A DNA stretch of 64,000 nt. It comes from Pseudomonas ovata. Lineage in GTDB: Bacteria; Pseudomonadota; Gammaproteobacteria; Pseudomonadales; Pseudomonadaceae. Shown here piece by piece: positions 9,082 through 18,172 of this stretch. The stretch is from NCBI RefSeq assembly GCF_003131185.1, contig NZ_QFFU01000001.1:310001-374000 (forward strand), in the 5' to 3' direction. A program made the translations under genes and the position numbers. The notes under the pieces are model-generated. The model ran no database searches, had not been told where the DNA came from, and was given only the letters and a program-made list of their open reading frames with translations. Numbering within the stretch: the stretch's first letter is position 1; every line of letters begins with the position of its first letter.

Positions 9082-9118
9082 ATAGCCACAAAGCCATGCA
9101 GTAACTGGCTTTGGCTAT
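9082..9118 (+). terminator. Stem-loop downstream of tRNA-Gly
   Basis: ATAGCC-A-CAAAGCCA pairs with TGGCTTTGGCTAT (9106-9118) in a 14-bp stem with one bulge and a 9-nt loop, 34 nt after the tRNA CCA. It lacks a strong U-tract directly after it. It is the likely 3' boundary of the tRNA transcript. The following stretch to 9381 shows no gene I can support. Confidence 0.45.
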
Positions 9119-9381
9119 TCGCGATACCGCCCTCCTCCCGGCTCCATACTCTTTTTTCACTTCGAAAAAATCGCCTCAGCGTCTCTCATCGTGACACCTG
9201 CGCTTCCTGCTGCACCTGAACCCGCTCGGGCAGATCGCGAAGATTGACCCACACCTCTCCGTGCCAATGCAACATTCCGAGCCGGCAGCCCTGCCGACGC
9301 CTATCGACTCGAATGGGCTCATCCGCGCCCGCTTCGCGAGACATTGCCGACTACTCACTCTCAAGGATTTTCAAGCTATCG

Positions 9382-9621
9382 CTATTCGAGCTTACTGGCC
9401 TGAGCGTCAGACGAAAACTCCTTAGCCTTGAGCCGTTGGCCGTTAGGCAGGATGATTTCAAGTTCAGTGCCGACAGGTTTTGGCTGAAGCTGACTAGCCT
9501 GGCCATGTGCTTTGTTTGCCATTGCTCTGCGCTCAATCATTGACGGATAGTGAGACGCGATGAACGTAATAACGCCTACAGGCATTAGCACCCAAAGCGT
9601 AATGGCCAATGCGGATTTCAT
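9382..9621 (-). CDS. Small single-pass membrane protein of unknown function
   Basis: A 79-aa protein with one N-terminal membrane segment (MKSALAITLWVLMPVGVITFIASHYPSM), then a charged, Gln/Lys-containing tail (LEIILPNGQRLKAKEF). An AGGAG site lies 6 bp before the ATG, which supports it as a real gene. I do not recognise a family. It lies alone between the tRNA and the HD-GYP gene in a region with lower GC than the surroundings. Confidence 0.6.
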   Translation of the reverse strand: MKSALAITLWVLMPVGVITFIASHYPSMIERRAMANKAHGQASQLQPKPVGTELEIILPNGQRLKAKEFSSDAQASKLE

Positions 9622-10185
9622 TTTCCTGCTCCTGGTTCTTTTCCCCTTGAGGAGGGCCTGAAGTAGCCATGTATTTCTGGCGGGCTTCAGCCCCCGCCGA
9701 TCCTGGAAGCGGCAAATCGATCAAAAACGATCAGGTCACCCGCTCATTTCTGTGTTTTAACTGCCACGAGCACATCGCGGCAGCCATTTCCCACCTTACA
9801 GGCGCACATCGATCGTATTGCCAAGTGTCGGCGTGCCATCCATAGGGTAGACAGTGTCACTCGTTGCACGGTGTTCTTCGTTAGACCACCGCCCCGTATG
9901 CATGCTTATCTGCGGGATGTGCTCATGCGGCTACCGACGCAGCGGGCCAGTAAGATCGAGCGACTGCTGCCGCCTCAGTGGATGCCTGCCTGATCGGTGC
10001 AAGGTGTGCCAACCACGCGGCTGCATTCACCTTGACCAGCATGCGGCGCCCTGGTGACAGCCATCGGCCACTAAAGTTCTCCAGAACAGCCAAAGCTTGA
10101 TAACGGCTGCATATTTCTCGGCTACGCTCCCCAAAACGGAGCGGCTTTCCTGGCTGTCCTCGATTAGCAAGGGAGCTGATATCCC
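9622..10185. other. 564-bp intergenic stretch without recognisable gene
   Basis: No ORF here has a plausible start, ribosome-binding site and protein-like composition; the longest (about 67 codons on the plus strand from 9854) is Cys/Arg-rich and looks spurious. The segment presumably includes the promoter of the HD-GYP regulator. It may be eroded sequence from a former gene, but no frame is convincing. Confidence 0.4.
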
Positions 10186-11343
10186 ATGAATAGCGAGCAC
10201 AATGTTCCTCAGCCCACTACCGTTCTCGTGGTCGACGACACCCCCGACAATCTGATGTTAATGGTTGACCTGCTCAAGGATCGTTATCGGATCAAAGCCG
10301 CCAACAGCGGCGAGAAGGCGTTGCGTATCCTTGAGCGCGACCCGTTACCGGATCTGATTCTGCTGGACATCATGATGCCTGAACTGTCCGGCTACGAAGT
10401 GGCCAAGCGCTTGAAACAGGCGCCGCGAACATGTGATATCCCAATCATCTTCCTTACCGCCATGGCCACCATCGAAGACGAGATCATCGGCCTCGAAATG
10501 GGGGCTGTGGACTATATAACCAAACCGATCAGCCCACCGTTGGTGCTGGCAAGAGTCGATACTCAACTCAAGGTCAAAGCGGCTGCCGACTTCCTGCGAG
10601 ACAAGAACGACTTTCTTGAGCAGGAGGTGCAGCGGCGCACCCGCGAGGTGACGGCGATTCAGGATGTCACCATCCATGCGATGGCCTCTCTTGCCGAGAC
10701 CCGTGACAACGAGACCGGCAACCATATCCGTCGAACCCAGCATTACATTCGGTTATTGGCAAATCTACTGCGTGAGCATTCACGGTTTCGGCACTTTCTT
10801 GATGAGGACACTATCAGGCTGCTGTTCAAGTCCGCGCCGTTGCATGACATCGGCAAGATCGGCATTCCCGACCATATCTTGCTCAAGCCGGGGCGCTTCA
10901 CCCCCGAAGAGTTCGAGATTATGAAGACTCACACCACACTGGGACGCGATGCCATTCAGCATGCCGAGAATCAGTTGGGTGTGAAGGTTGATTTTTTACG
11001 TCTCGCCAAGGAAATCGCTTACAGCCATCAGGAAAAATGGGACGGCAGTGGCTACCCGCAGGGGCTGGCTGCTGATGACATTCCCATCAGCGCCCGCCTG
11101 ATGGCAGTAGCGGACGTCTACGACGCCTTGATCAGCCGACGCGTGTACAAGCCGGGCATGCCTCATGAGCAGGCGGTCGGCATCATTCGCGCGGGACGCG
11201 GCTCGCATTTCGATCCCGATATCTGCGACGTCTTTGTGGCTAACGCAGAGCGCTTTCGTGAAATATCCGAGCGCTTCTCTGACACCGATCAAGACATGGC
11301 CAGGCAACTGGCAACGTTAGCGCACATTGCCCGGCAACCTTGA
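10186..11343 (+). CDS. Response regulator with HD-GYP c-di-GMP phosphodiesterase output
   Basis: A 385-aa RpfG-type protein predicted to hydrolyse c-di-GMP when phosphorylated. The receiver domain (residues 10-130) has the acidic pair VDDTPDN and the phospho-acceptor LLDIMMP (Asp61), with TA and K (ITKPIS) in place. A coiled coil (140-165) leads to the HD-GYP domain, with HDIGKIGIP (His220-Asp221) and HQEKWDGSGYP (GYP at 289-291), so the metal-binding and signature residues are intact. The stop lies 29 bp before the ATG of a giant hybrid kinase, whose alternative TTG start would even overlap it. The two are clearly one operon and probably signalling partners. Confidence 0.93.
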   Translation: MNSEHNVPQPTTVLVVDDTPDNLMLMVDLLKDRYRIKAANSGEKALRILERDPLPDLILLDIMMPELSGYEVAKRLKQAPRTCDIPIIFLTAMATIEDEIIGLEMGAVDYITKPISPPLVLARVDTQLKVKAAADFLRDKNDFLEQEVQRRTREVTAIQDVTIHAMASLAETRDNETGNHIRRTQHYIRLLANLLREHSRFRHFLDEDTIRLLFKSAPLHDIGKIGIPDHILLKPGRFTPEEFEIMKTHTTLGRDAIQHAENQLGVKVDFLRLAKEIAYSHQEKWDGSGYPQGLAADDIPISARLMAVADVYDALISRRVYKPGMPHEQAVGIIRAGRGSHFDPDICDVFVANAERFREISERFSDTDQDMARQLATLAHIARQP

Positions 11344-11372
11344 ATTCGGTGCACCCTCTCAAGAGAAGATAC

Positions 11373-14300
11373 ATGACCCTATTATTCGACCTGCTGGAGC
11401 GTCTCCCTCTTGGGCGCAAGCTGCTGATCGGCTTCAGCGCTCTGCTCGCGATGATCCTGCTGCTTGGTGTGCAGAGCCTGCGTTCTCAGAGCGCACTCAA
11501 GCACGAGATGCAGCAGTTGTATCAGCAAGACCTGGTCGGCATAGAACTGGTGCAAGAGGCCCGGGTGCAGTTGCCCCATGTGATGCAGGCCCTGCAAAGA
11601 GCGGTCGGTACCAATAATGCGGACGTGCGCATCGCAGCATTGACTCACATGCAAGAAGCGCAGAAGCACTTGCAAGAGGCCATAGCTCAGGCGCGCCCGA
11701 CCTTGCGCCGACCTGCCAGCCAGAAGGGGCTGGCCGAATTCGAGGTTTCCCTGCAACGTCTGTTGAGCAGCGGTGATGAGGCGCTCGCACTGATAGGGCG
11801 TGGCTATTCGGGCCAGGCCATGGCCGTGCTCACAAGTCAGGCGTTCATCGATCTGGAAATGGAAAGCGATGCGCTGTTGAATCGTGTGGCGGAAAACAAG
11901 AAAGCCGATATTCACGATACGGCGAAGTATCTCGCCGATTATGCAGTGCGCAGCAGCAATGTGACTTACGCCCTGTTGCTGTGTGGCTCGACGCTGGCAC
12001 TGATACTTGCATGGCTGGTCAGCCGATCGATTCGCCTGCCTCTCAACCGGGTACGCGTGGCGGTGGATGAGCTGGCATCCGGCAAGCTTGATCAGCAGAT
12101 TCCCCATACAGACCTGCAGAACGAGACCGGCGACCTGGCGCGTGCTATCGCCAAGCTCCAGCTTGAGTCGCGTCAGCTTGAGCGCCAGCGCTGGATCAAA
12201 GGGCACGCCTCCTTGCTGCAGATAGACCTGCAGCAAGCGGAAACGCCGCAGGATTTGGCCCAGGCCTTCTTCAGCCGCATGGTCCCGCAGTTGGCCATGT
12301 GCCAAGGGGCGCTGTATGCCCTCTATCAGGGAGCCTCACAGCTGCGATTGCTGGGCGGCTACGCGCTGGATGGGCAAAGCCAGCCATACGCAGAGGTGGA
12401 GATGGGTGAAGGCCTTGTAGGCCAGTGTGCCCGCGATCACAAACCGCGTCAGTTTAACGAGCTTCCAGAATCCTTTTGGCATGTGCGCTCCCACTTGGGC
12501 GAGGCGCAAGTCAGCCATTTGCTGGTACAGCCGATCATGCGTGGCGAGCGCTTGCTCGGGGTGCTGGAGCTAGCCGGGTTCCATCCTCTGGATGAGGACG
12601 AGGAACTGCTACTGCAGGAGGTGCTTCCCAGGCTGGCTGGTGCCTTGGCGATCATGGAGCGAAGCGAAGCCGCTCAGGCATTGCTGCAGGAGACGCGTCG
12701 TCAAGCAGACGAGATGGGCAGTCAGGCGCAGCAACTGGAGCGCCAGGCTCAGGAGCTGGAGGCCCAGCAGGGTGCACTGCGCGCGACCGAAGCCTGGTAT
12801 CGCGGCATCATCGAAGCGTCACCTGACGGCATTTTGGTAATAGGTGCCGACGGTCGCATCATGATGACCAACCCGCAACTCGACATTCTATTTGGCTATG
12901 AACAGGGTGAACTGATCGGGGCTTTTGTCGAGCGGTTGGTGCCGAAAGCCGCTCGCGAACGGCATGTTGGTTTACGCGACGGTTTCATCGCCAACGGCAC
13001 CACGCGCCAGATGGGCGGTAACCTGGATGACCTGCGCGGCGTGCGCAAGGACAGCAGCCAGTTTTCGGTGGAAATTGGCCTTTCTCATCTGCCTAGCCTC
13101 GAGGGGCGTGGTATCTGCGTCTGCGCATCGGTGCGTGACGTCAGTGAGCGACGGGCGATGGAAACCAGGCTGCGCACAGCAAGCGACCGCTTGAGCCTGG
13201 CTCAGGAGGCGGGTGATATTGGCCTGTTCGACGTTGACCTGGTGACAGGTCAAGACTACTGGACGCCGCAGCTGGAGCACATGTTCGGGCTCGAAACGGG
13301 AGCGTTTGGCGGGACCATGGCGCATTGGAATGCACTGCTGCATCCCGATGACGCGCAGGCTGCCGAGGCTGCTTACGCAAAGGCGATTTTAAGCGGTGTA
13401 GATCGTTTTGAACTGGATTTTCGCATCGTAAGGCGCAACGACGGCGCGGTGCGCACCTTCAAATCGCTCAGCCGTTTCACGCGGGCTGCGGATGGCAAGC
13501 CACTGCGTGCCACGGGTGTCAAGATCGACATCACCGAACTGGTGGAGGCGCGGGCGGTGGCTGAAGAGGCGACTCGAGCCAAGAGCGAGTTCCTCGCCAA
13601 TATGAGCCATGAAATCCGCACACCGATGAACGCCATCATCGGCATGAGCCACCTGGCGTTGCGCACCGAACTGGACAGCAGGCAGCGCAACTACATCGAG
13701 AAAGTCAATCGCTCAGCGGAGAATCTGCTGGGCATCATCAATGACATTCTCGATTTCTCCAAGATCGAGGCAGGCAGGATGAGCCTTGAGCATATTCCTT
13801 TCCGCCTGGAAGACGTACTCGACAGCTTTGCAAACATGGTCGGTCTGAAGGCCCAGGACAAGGAACTGGAGTTGCTGTTCAACATGCAACCGCAATTGAG
13901 CACCGCTCTGGTTGGCGATCCCCTGCGATTGGGGCAGGTGCTTATCAATCTGGGCAACAATGCCGCCAAGTTCACCGAGCGCGGTGAGATTGTGGTCGGC
14001 GCAGAACAGACAGGTACGAACGGCGAGCAGGTCGAGCTGCATTTCTGGGTGCGTGACACCGGTATCGGCATGACCTTAGAACAGTGCGAGCGCATGTTCA
14101 TGTCGTTCAGCCAGGCCGACAGTTCAACCACACGCAAGTATGGGGGCACCGGGTTGGGTCTTTCCATTTCGAAGAAGCTGGTGGAGCTGATGGAGGGACG
14201 AATCTGGGTGGAAAGCGTGCCGGGACACGGTTCTACCTTCCATTTCCAGGTGCGCCTGGGCCTGCAACAGGGTGTACCGCCACGGCGCATGTTCAGGGCC

Positions 14301-15779
14301 GACGAATTGCCGGGCATGCGTATTCTGGTGGTGGACGACAACGCCAGCGCCCGGGAAATCCTCTCGGGCATGGCGCGCAGCTTCGGCCTGGAGGTGGACG
14401 TCGCCGAGAACGGCGGCAGGGCACTTCGCCTGCTGGGCGATGCCGAAGCGCGCGAGCTGCCTTACGACCTGGTGCTGATGGACTGGCGGATGCCTGGTAT
14501 GGACGGCATGGAAACGGTGAGCCGGATGCGCTCTGGCAACCCGCGCCCCACGCCATCGGTGATCATGGTTACCGCCTTCGGCCGTGACGATGCTCGCGAT
14601 GAGGCCGAGCGGCATGGCATCCAACTGCCAATTGTGCTGACCAAGCCGGTGACCTCATCGTCATTGCTCGAAGCCATCGGCGCGGTCTTGTATCGGGCAC
14701 CGCAAGGCGAGACCCGGACGAGCGAGCGTTCCAAGCAGAGTGCCTATCTTGTTGCCGGCCTACGCGGCGCGCGCTTGCTGCTCGTGGAGGACAACGAGCT
14801 GAATCAGGAGCTTGCCTGTGAGCTGCTGGAGAGCGCCGGGATACAGTTGCGCCTTGCACGGCATGGCCAGGAAGCGCTGGACATCCTGATTGGCGATACC
14901 GACTTTGACGGTGTGCTGATGGATTGCCAAATGCCGGTCATGGACGGTTATACCGCCACTCGCAGGATCCGTGAGCAGGCACATTTCTCGGAATTACCGA
15001 TACTCGCCATGACCGCCAACGCGATGGAGGGTGATCGCGAGCGTGCACAGGCCTGTGGCATGAACGACCATATATCCAAACCGTTGAACGTCGACGGCAT
15101 GTTCGCCACCCTGGCCAAGTGGATCCATCCCAAGCCCTCTCGCCATAAACCTGCGCCTTCATCGCTGGCACCGGCCCTGGCCGACCTGCCGGAGCGCATC
15201 GAAGGCATCGATATCGCGGCAGGCCTGAGCACATGCATGGGGCGTCGCGATCTTTACCTGCGCCTGTTGCGCAAATTCCGTGACACTCAAACGGGCTTCC
15301 CTGAGCAGTTCCAGGCGGCTTTGGCCGATCCGGACGCGAGCGCTGCCAGCCGACTCGCCCATAGCCTGCGGGGCACCGCTGGCAATATCGGCGCCAAGGC
15401 TGTGGCTCAGGCTGCAGGCGCGCTTGAGGGAGCCTGCAAGGCCGGCGATCAGGCGCTCGCCGTAAGCCATTCAGTGACGGAGGTACAGCGCTGCCTGGCG
15501 CCAGTCCTGGCAGCCTTGACCCTTCTTGGGGACGGCTGTGCGAGCCCGCAGAGCGGCGCTCTGTGCAACAACACAGAGGTAGAAGCGCAACTGAACTTAC
15601 TCATACGGTTGCTGGGCGAGAGTGACACTGCTGCAATAAAGGTACTTGAAGATCTACGCCGACAGCGGCTTGATCAGCACCTGGCCAAGCGGCTTGCGCT
15701 GGCAGCCCGACAGGTTGAGTTGTTTGACTTTGACCGAGCCCTGGCGTTACTGCAGGGCGAGTCAGCAAGAGGCGCCTGA
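11373..15779 (+). CDS. Giant hybrid sensor histidine kinase (4HB-HAMP-GAF-PAS-PAS-HK-REC-REC-Hpt)
   Basis: A 1,468-aa inner-membrane phosphorelay kinase. In order: membrane segment (about 10-32), periplasmic four-helix-bundle sensor, membrane segment (about 190-215), HAMP, GAF-like domain (about 285-430), a Gln/Glu coiled coil, two PAS domains (about 480-730), HisKA with ANMSHEIRTPMN (His746), HATPase with GGTGLGLSISKKLVE, REC1 (VLMDWRMPGMDG, Asp1037), REC2 (VLMDCQMPVMDG, Asp1184) and Hpt (AHSLRGTAGNIGA, His1330). All phosphorelay residues are present. The ATG at 11373 follows AAGAGAAG. A TTG at 11340 overlapping the upstream stop is an alternative. Its natural output is the neighbouring HD-GYP regulator. 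Confidence 0.92.
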   Translation: MTLLFDLLERLPLGRKLLIGFSALLAMILLLGVQSLRSQSALKHEMQQLYQQDLVGIELVQEARVQLPHVMQALQRAVGTNNADVRIAALTHMQEAQKHLQEAIAQARPTLRRPASQKGLAEFEVSLQRLLSSGDEALALIGRGYSGQAMAVLTSQAFIDLEMESDALLNRVAENKKADIHDTAKYLADYAVRSSNVTYALLLCGSTLALILAWLVSRSIRLPLNRVRVAVDELASGKLDQQIPHTDLQNETGDLARAIAKLQLESRQLERQRWIKGHASLLQIDLQQAETPQDLAQAFFSRMVPQLAMCQGALYALYQGASQLRLLGGYALDGQSQPYAEVEMGEGLVGQCARDHKPRQFNELPESFWHVRSHLGEAQVSHLLVQPIMRGERLLGVLELAGFHPLDEDEELLLQEVLPRLAGALAIMERSEAAQALLQETRRQADEMGSQAQQLERQAQELEAQQGALRATEAWYRGIIEASPDGILVIGADGRIMMTNPQLDILFGYEQGELIGAFVERLVPKAARERHVGLRDGFIANGTTRQMGGNLDDLRGVRKDSSQFSVEIGLSHLPSLEGRGICVCASVRDVSERRAMETRLRTASDRLSLAQEAGDIGLFDVDLVTGQDYWTPQLEHMFGLETGAFGGTMAHWNALLHPDDAQAAEAAYAKAILSGVDRFELDFRIVRRNDGAVRTFKSLSRFTRAADGKPLRATGVKIDITELVEARAVAEEATRAKSEFLANMSHEIRTPMNAIIGMSHLALRTELDSRQRNYIEKVNRSAENLLGIINDILDFSKIEAGRMSLEHIPFRLEDVLDSFANMVGLKAQDKELELLFNMQPQLSTALVGDPLRLGQVLINLGNNAAKFTERGEIVVGAEQTGTNGEQVELHFWVRDTGIGMTLEQCERMFMSFSQADSSTTRKYGGTGLGLSISKKLVELMEGRIWVESVPGHGSTFHFQVRLGLQQGVPPRRMFRADELPGMRILVVDDNASAREILSGMARSFGLEVDVAENGGRALRLLGDAEARELPYDLVLMDWRMPGMDGMETVSRMRSGNPRPTPSVIMVTAFGRDDARDEAERHGIQLPIVLTKPVTSSSLLEAIGAVLYRAPQGETRTSERSKQSAYLVAGLRGARLLLVEDNELNQELACELLESAGIQLRLARHGQEALDILIGDTDFDGVLMDCQMPVMDGYTATRRIREQAHFSELPILAMTANAMEGDRERAQACGMNDHISKPLNVDGMFATLAKWIHPKPSRHKPAPSSLAPALADLPERIEGIDIAAGLSTCMGRRDLYLRLLRKFRDTQTGFPEQFQAALADPDASAASRLAHSLRGTAGNIGAKAVAQAAGALEGACKAGDQALAVSHSVTEVQRCLAPVLAALTLLGDGCASPQSGALCNNTEVEAQLNLLIRLLGESDTAAIKVLEDLRRQRLDQHLAKRLALAARQVELFDFDRALALLQGESARGA

Positions 15780-15824
15780 CGGGCGTCTCTCCATCCGCCA
15801 CCGGGGCCCCCTCCCCCCATGTCC

Positions 15825-15860
15825 GGCATTCGACGAAATTCACTTTAACTGATCGGCATT
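15825..15860 (+). repeat. 36-nt dispersed repeat, copy 1
   Basis: Begins GGCATTCGACGAA and ends AACTGATCGGCATT. A second copy in inverted orientation is at 28178-28212, and a 17-nt partial copy (TTTAACTGATCGGCATT, identical to 15844-15860) is at 28327-28343. It lies between the hybrid kinase and the next gene. Confidence 0.6.
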
Positions 15861-15985
15861 GGCCAGGCACCGTTGGCCCATGACCCCGGGGTGCCTCCTG
15901 CATTAAAAATGGCCCCATACCAGCTAGAATGACCTCAAAACGTCGAGCCGGACCCTTGCGATCACCCACACCCCAGAAGACAACC

Positions 15986-16660
15986 ATGCCCGGCTACTCG
16001 ATCGAAGCACGATCACTCAATATCCTCGGGGTCGCCGCACACAACTATTGGGTGCTGCGCGACGAGCACGGTCATGCCTTGGCTCAGTTGCATGGCCTGG
16101 CCACCGAGCGCCGGACCGGCAAGGCCATTGCGATCGGTTTCAATGAAGCCCGGCATTCACTGCGGGCCTGGCATTACCCGCACGATGCCGGTTACGCCGA
16201 CTTGATCGGCGCGCCGGTCAACCGCACCAGCTTCATTCGCGATGATCAGCACGCCTGCACGGTCGCCATCGGTGGCCGGGAGGAAATCCTGGCGCGCTGG
16301 AACACCGCGGTAAACGCCGTATCGGCCTGCAATGCGCAAGACCTGAACTACCCCAACTACGGCTTCAGCCTGTGGCGGGGCACCGTCAACAGCAACTCCG
16401 CCTACCGCACCTTTGGCGAACTGATGAATGTGCCGGTGCCGCGTTTTGCCGGCAGGATCGAACCCGGCATCAACAACCGCATGCTATCGCCAGAACGTAC
16501 ACAGGCCCTGCGTTACCGCACGCCGGCCACAACGCCTCAGGTCCCGCGCCCGGGCCATCGCCGCAGAAAGGTGCGATCAATGTTGACCCGAACATCGATG
16601 ATCGCGCTGGTGGCACTGCTGCTGGTCGTGCTGCTGGGTGTCGAAGCCTTCAAGCCTTGA
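15986..16660 (+). CDS. Protein of unknown function with C-terminal membrane anchor
   Basis: A 224-aa protein. Residues 1-180 are soluble and contain YPNYGFSLWRGTVNSNSAYRTFGELMNV near residue 115, which resembles the N-C-N-S-x-x-x-T-L motif of permuted papain-fold (NlpC/P60-related) peptidases or toxin-like domains, but with Ser or Asn where the catalytic Cys would be. A basic stretch (GHRRRKVR) precedes a C-terminal membrane segment (MIALVALLLVVLLGVEAF, about 203-221). The ATG at 15986 follows AGAAGACAAC. It lies 38 bp upstream of a secreted-protein gene and is probably co-transcribed with it. No function is assigned; the papain-like resemblance is a weak visual match. Confidence 0.65.
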   Translation: MPGYSIEARSLNILGVAAHNYWVLRDEHGHALAQLHGLATERRTGKAIAIGFNEARHSLRAWHYPHDAGYADLIGAPVNRTSFIRDDQHACTVAIGGREEILARWNTAVNAVSACNAQDLNYPNYGFSLWRGTVNSNSAYRTFGELMNVPVPRFAGRIEPGINNRMLSPERTQALRYRTPATTPQVPRPGHRRRKVRSMLTRTSMIALVALLLVVLLGVEAFKP

Positions 16661-16698
16661 TACCCTCCAGCCCACACACTCAAAGGAAGATTTGTTCG

Positions 16699-17433
16699 AT
16701 GCGTACACTTTCCGCGCTGGCGCTGCTGTTCATCCCTCTGTTTGCGTCGGCCGACTGCACCGAGCATCTGCCCACCTGGGCCAGGAGCCTGCAGCCCGAC
16801 CTGAAGCTCGACAGCGAACATGCGGTGTGCAAGATCAATCCGGGCAACCCGCGCCAAACCCTGGCCGCCCTGCCCTTGGCCGAGAATGTCGACGCCGATG
16901 GCCAGGGTGAGTATGGCCTGGGCGTGGTCGTTGCCGACACGGCCACCGGCAAGATCATTGCCCGGCACTACGAGCGCAGCGCGATCGTGTCAGACGCCGT
17001 CTACTTTGACAGCCTGGTCCTGGACACCGCCCGCTACCAGCTTGCCCCCGGGCTGCGGGCGTTTGGCGTACGCATCAGTCACCTGGGGTCTTCGCGGGTC
17101 AATCCTTCCAGCAGCAAGCAGCTCAATCTCTATGTCCTGGAGGGCCAGACATTGCGCCCGGTCATGGACACGCTGCAAGTGAGCAGCAGCAGCGCTGACT
17201 GGGACGGCACCTGCAACGGTGATTTCACCCAGGCAGAGCGTACGATCTCGATCGCTGACAAGAGCAAGAACGGCCTGGCCAGCCTGCAGGTCGAGCAGAA
17301 GGTCATCCATATCAAAAGCGTGGCCAAGGGTGACGACTGCGAAGACGTCGAACGCACACCGGTTGTCTCCCGGTTCACGCTGGAATACGACGGCAAACAC
17401 TACCCTGTGCCAGCGGCATTGTCCTCGAACTGA
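16699..17433 (+). CDS. Predicted periplasmic protein of unknown function
   Basis: A 244-aa protein with a clear Sec signal peptide (MRTLSALALLFIPLFASA, cleavage before DCTEHL). The mature part has four Cys (Cys20, one near 34, one near 173, one near 214) that could form disulfides. It has a beta-rich pattern (YGLGVVVADTATGKIIARHYE, RAFGVRISHLGSSR). I do not recognise the family. A strong AAAGGAAGA site precedes the ATG. The spacing suggests an operon with the preceding membrane-anchored protein. Confidence 0.75.
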   Translation: MRTLSALALLFIPLFASADCTEHLPTWARSLQPDLKLDSEHAVCKINPGNPRQTLAALPLAENVDADGQGEYGLGVVVADTATGKIIARHYERSAIVSDAVYFDSLVLDTARYQLAPGLRAFGVRISHLGSSRVNPSSSKQLNLYVLEGQTLRPVMDTLQVSSSSADWDGTCNGDFTQAERTISIADKSKNGLASLQVEQKVIHIKSVAKGDDCEDVERTPVVSRFTLEYDGKHYPVPAALSSN

Positions 17434-17474
17434 GGCCCTTGCAGGCACCACGGCGCTGCCAGGCCAGCCTGAGG

Positions 17475-17867
17475 TCATGGCCTGGGCTGGAAGACCATTT
17501 CGATCGGTGAGTCGGATTTGCGATACATCGAATCGGGCGAGACATCCGGCTTCAGGCCTGGATACCAGACCCTTAATCGAGTGTCGGTCAGCCATTGCAC
17601 TTGCACCTGGTCAAGTGGCATCTCCGGCGGCCTGACCTTGAATCCCACCAGAGGCTCTACATAGGAATGGCACCTCGACTCGACGCCAGCATCAAGCACG
17701 TAGATTTCCAGTTGCTCGCTCCAGTTGATGGCCCCGCTTTCAGGGCAGTGACGCACCTGGGCATGGTATTTCCCGCCTGGCGAAGGCAGCTCCCGGACCA
17801 CGGCGTCAGGGCCGCAGCCCACCAGCAATACAGATGAACACAGCAGGGCCGACATCGTTTTCTTCAT
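17475..17867 (-). CDS. Small lipoprotein of unknown function
   Basis: A 130-aa protein with a lipoprotein signal (MKKTMSALLCSSVLLVGC; lipobox L-V-G-C, Cys18). The mature part looks beta-stranded: SPGGKYHAQVRHCPESGAINWSEQLEIYVLDAG, then LTDTRLRVWYPG. This recalls small DUF5412-type 'SPDGKY' envelope proteins, but I am not certain. Convergent with the secreted protein at 16699-17433. The start follows AGGA at a suitable distance. The much longer in-frame extension upstream is non-coding, as it contains part of a REP doublet. Confidence 0.75.
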   Translation of the reverse strand: MKKTMSALLCSSVLLVGCGPDAVVRELPSPGGKYHAQVRHCPESGAINWSEQLEIYVLDAGVESRCHSYVEPLVGFKVRPPEMPLDQVQVQWLTDTRLRVWYPGLKPDVSPDSMYRKSDSPIEMVFQPRP

Positions 17868-17972
17868 TGCAGCAGTCCTTGTGCAGTTGAGGGCACAGTA
17901 AATGCTTACGGCCGTTTTCTTCAATAGCACAGGTGTACTAGCCGCAGGATTGGCCAGCGGACATAGGGCTCG

Positions 17973-18155
17973 GTAGGAGCGCGCTCTGCCGGAATGCCGG
18001 ACCACCACGACCGAGTACGCAGCGCTCGCAAAATTGATCAAGCGCTGAAAATCTACAGCTGGTAACACATTCAAAATCTGCGAAACGCCACAATTTTACG
18101 ACTGCTAACGCAGCCGGTCGCGGTGGTCCGGCATTCCGGCAGAGCGCGCTCCTAC
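17973..18155. repeat. REP doublet (REPIN-like) with 41-bp arms
   Basis: Arms 17973-18013 and 18115-18155 are inverted repeats matching at 40 of 41 positions, starting GTAGGAGCGCGCTCTGCCGG. They enclose ~100 bp that shares blocks (AGCGCTCGCAAAA, TTTACGACTGCTAA, GCAGCCGGTCGCG) with the element at 39601-39712. The arm tips differ between copies (CTGCCGGAATGCCGGACCAC here). It lies between the lipoprotein and the TRAP transporter operon. REPINs are non-autonomous and mobilised in trans by RAYT transposases; none is in this window. Confidence 0.8.
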
Positions 18156-18172
18156 GGGGGGAGATAGCGGCA

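Noticed and set aside
8901..9104. A 67-codon ORF spanning the tRNA
   Set aside because: It overlaps a perfect tRNA-Gly cloverleaf and has no ribosome-binding site.
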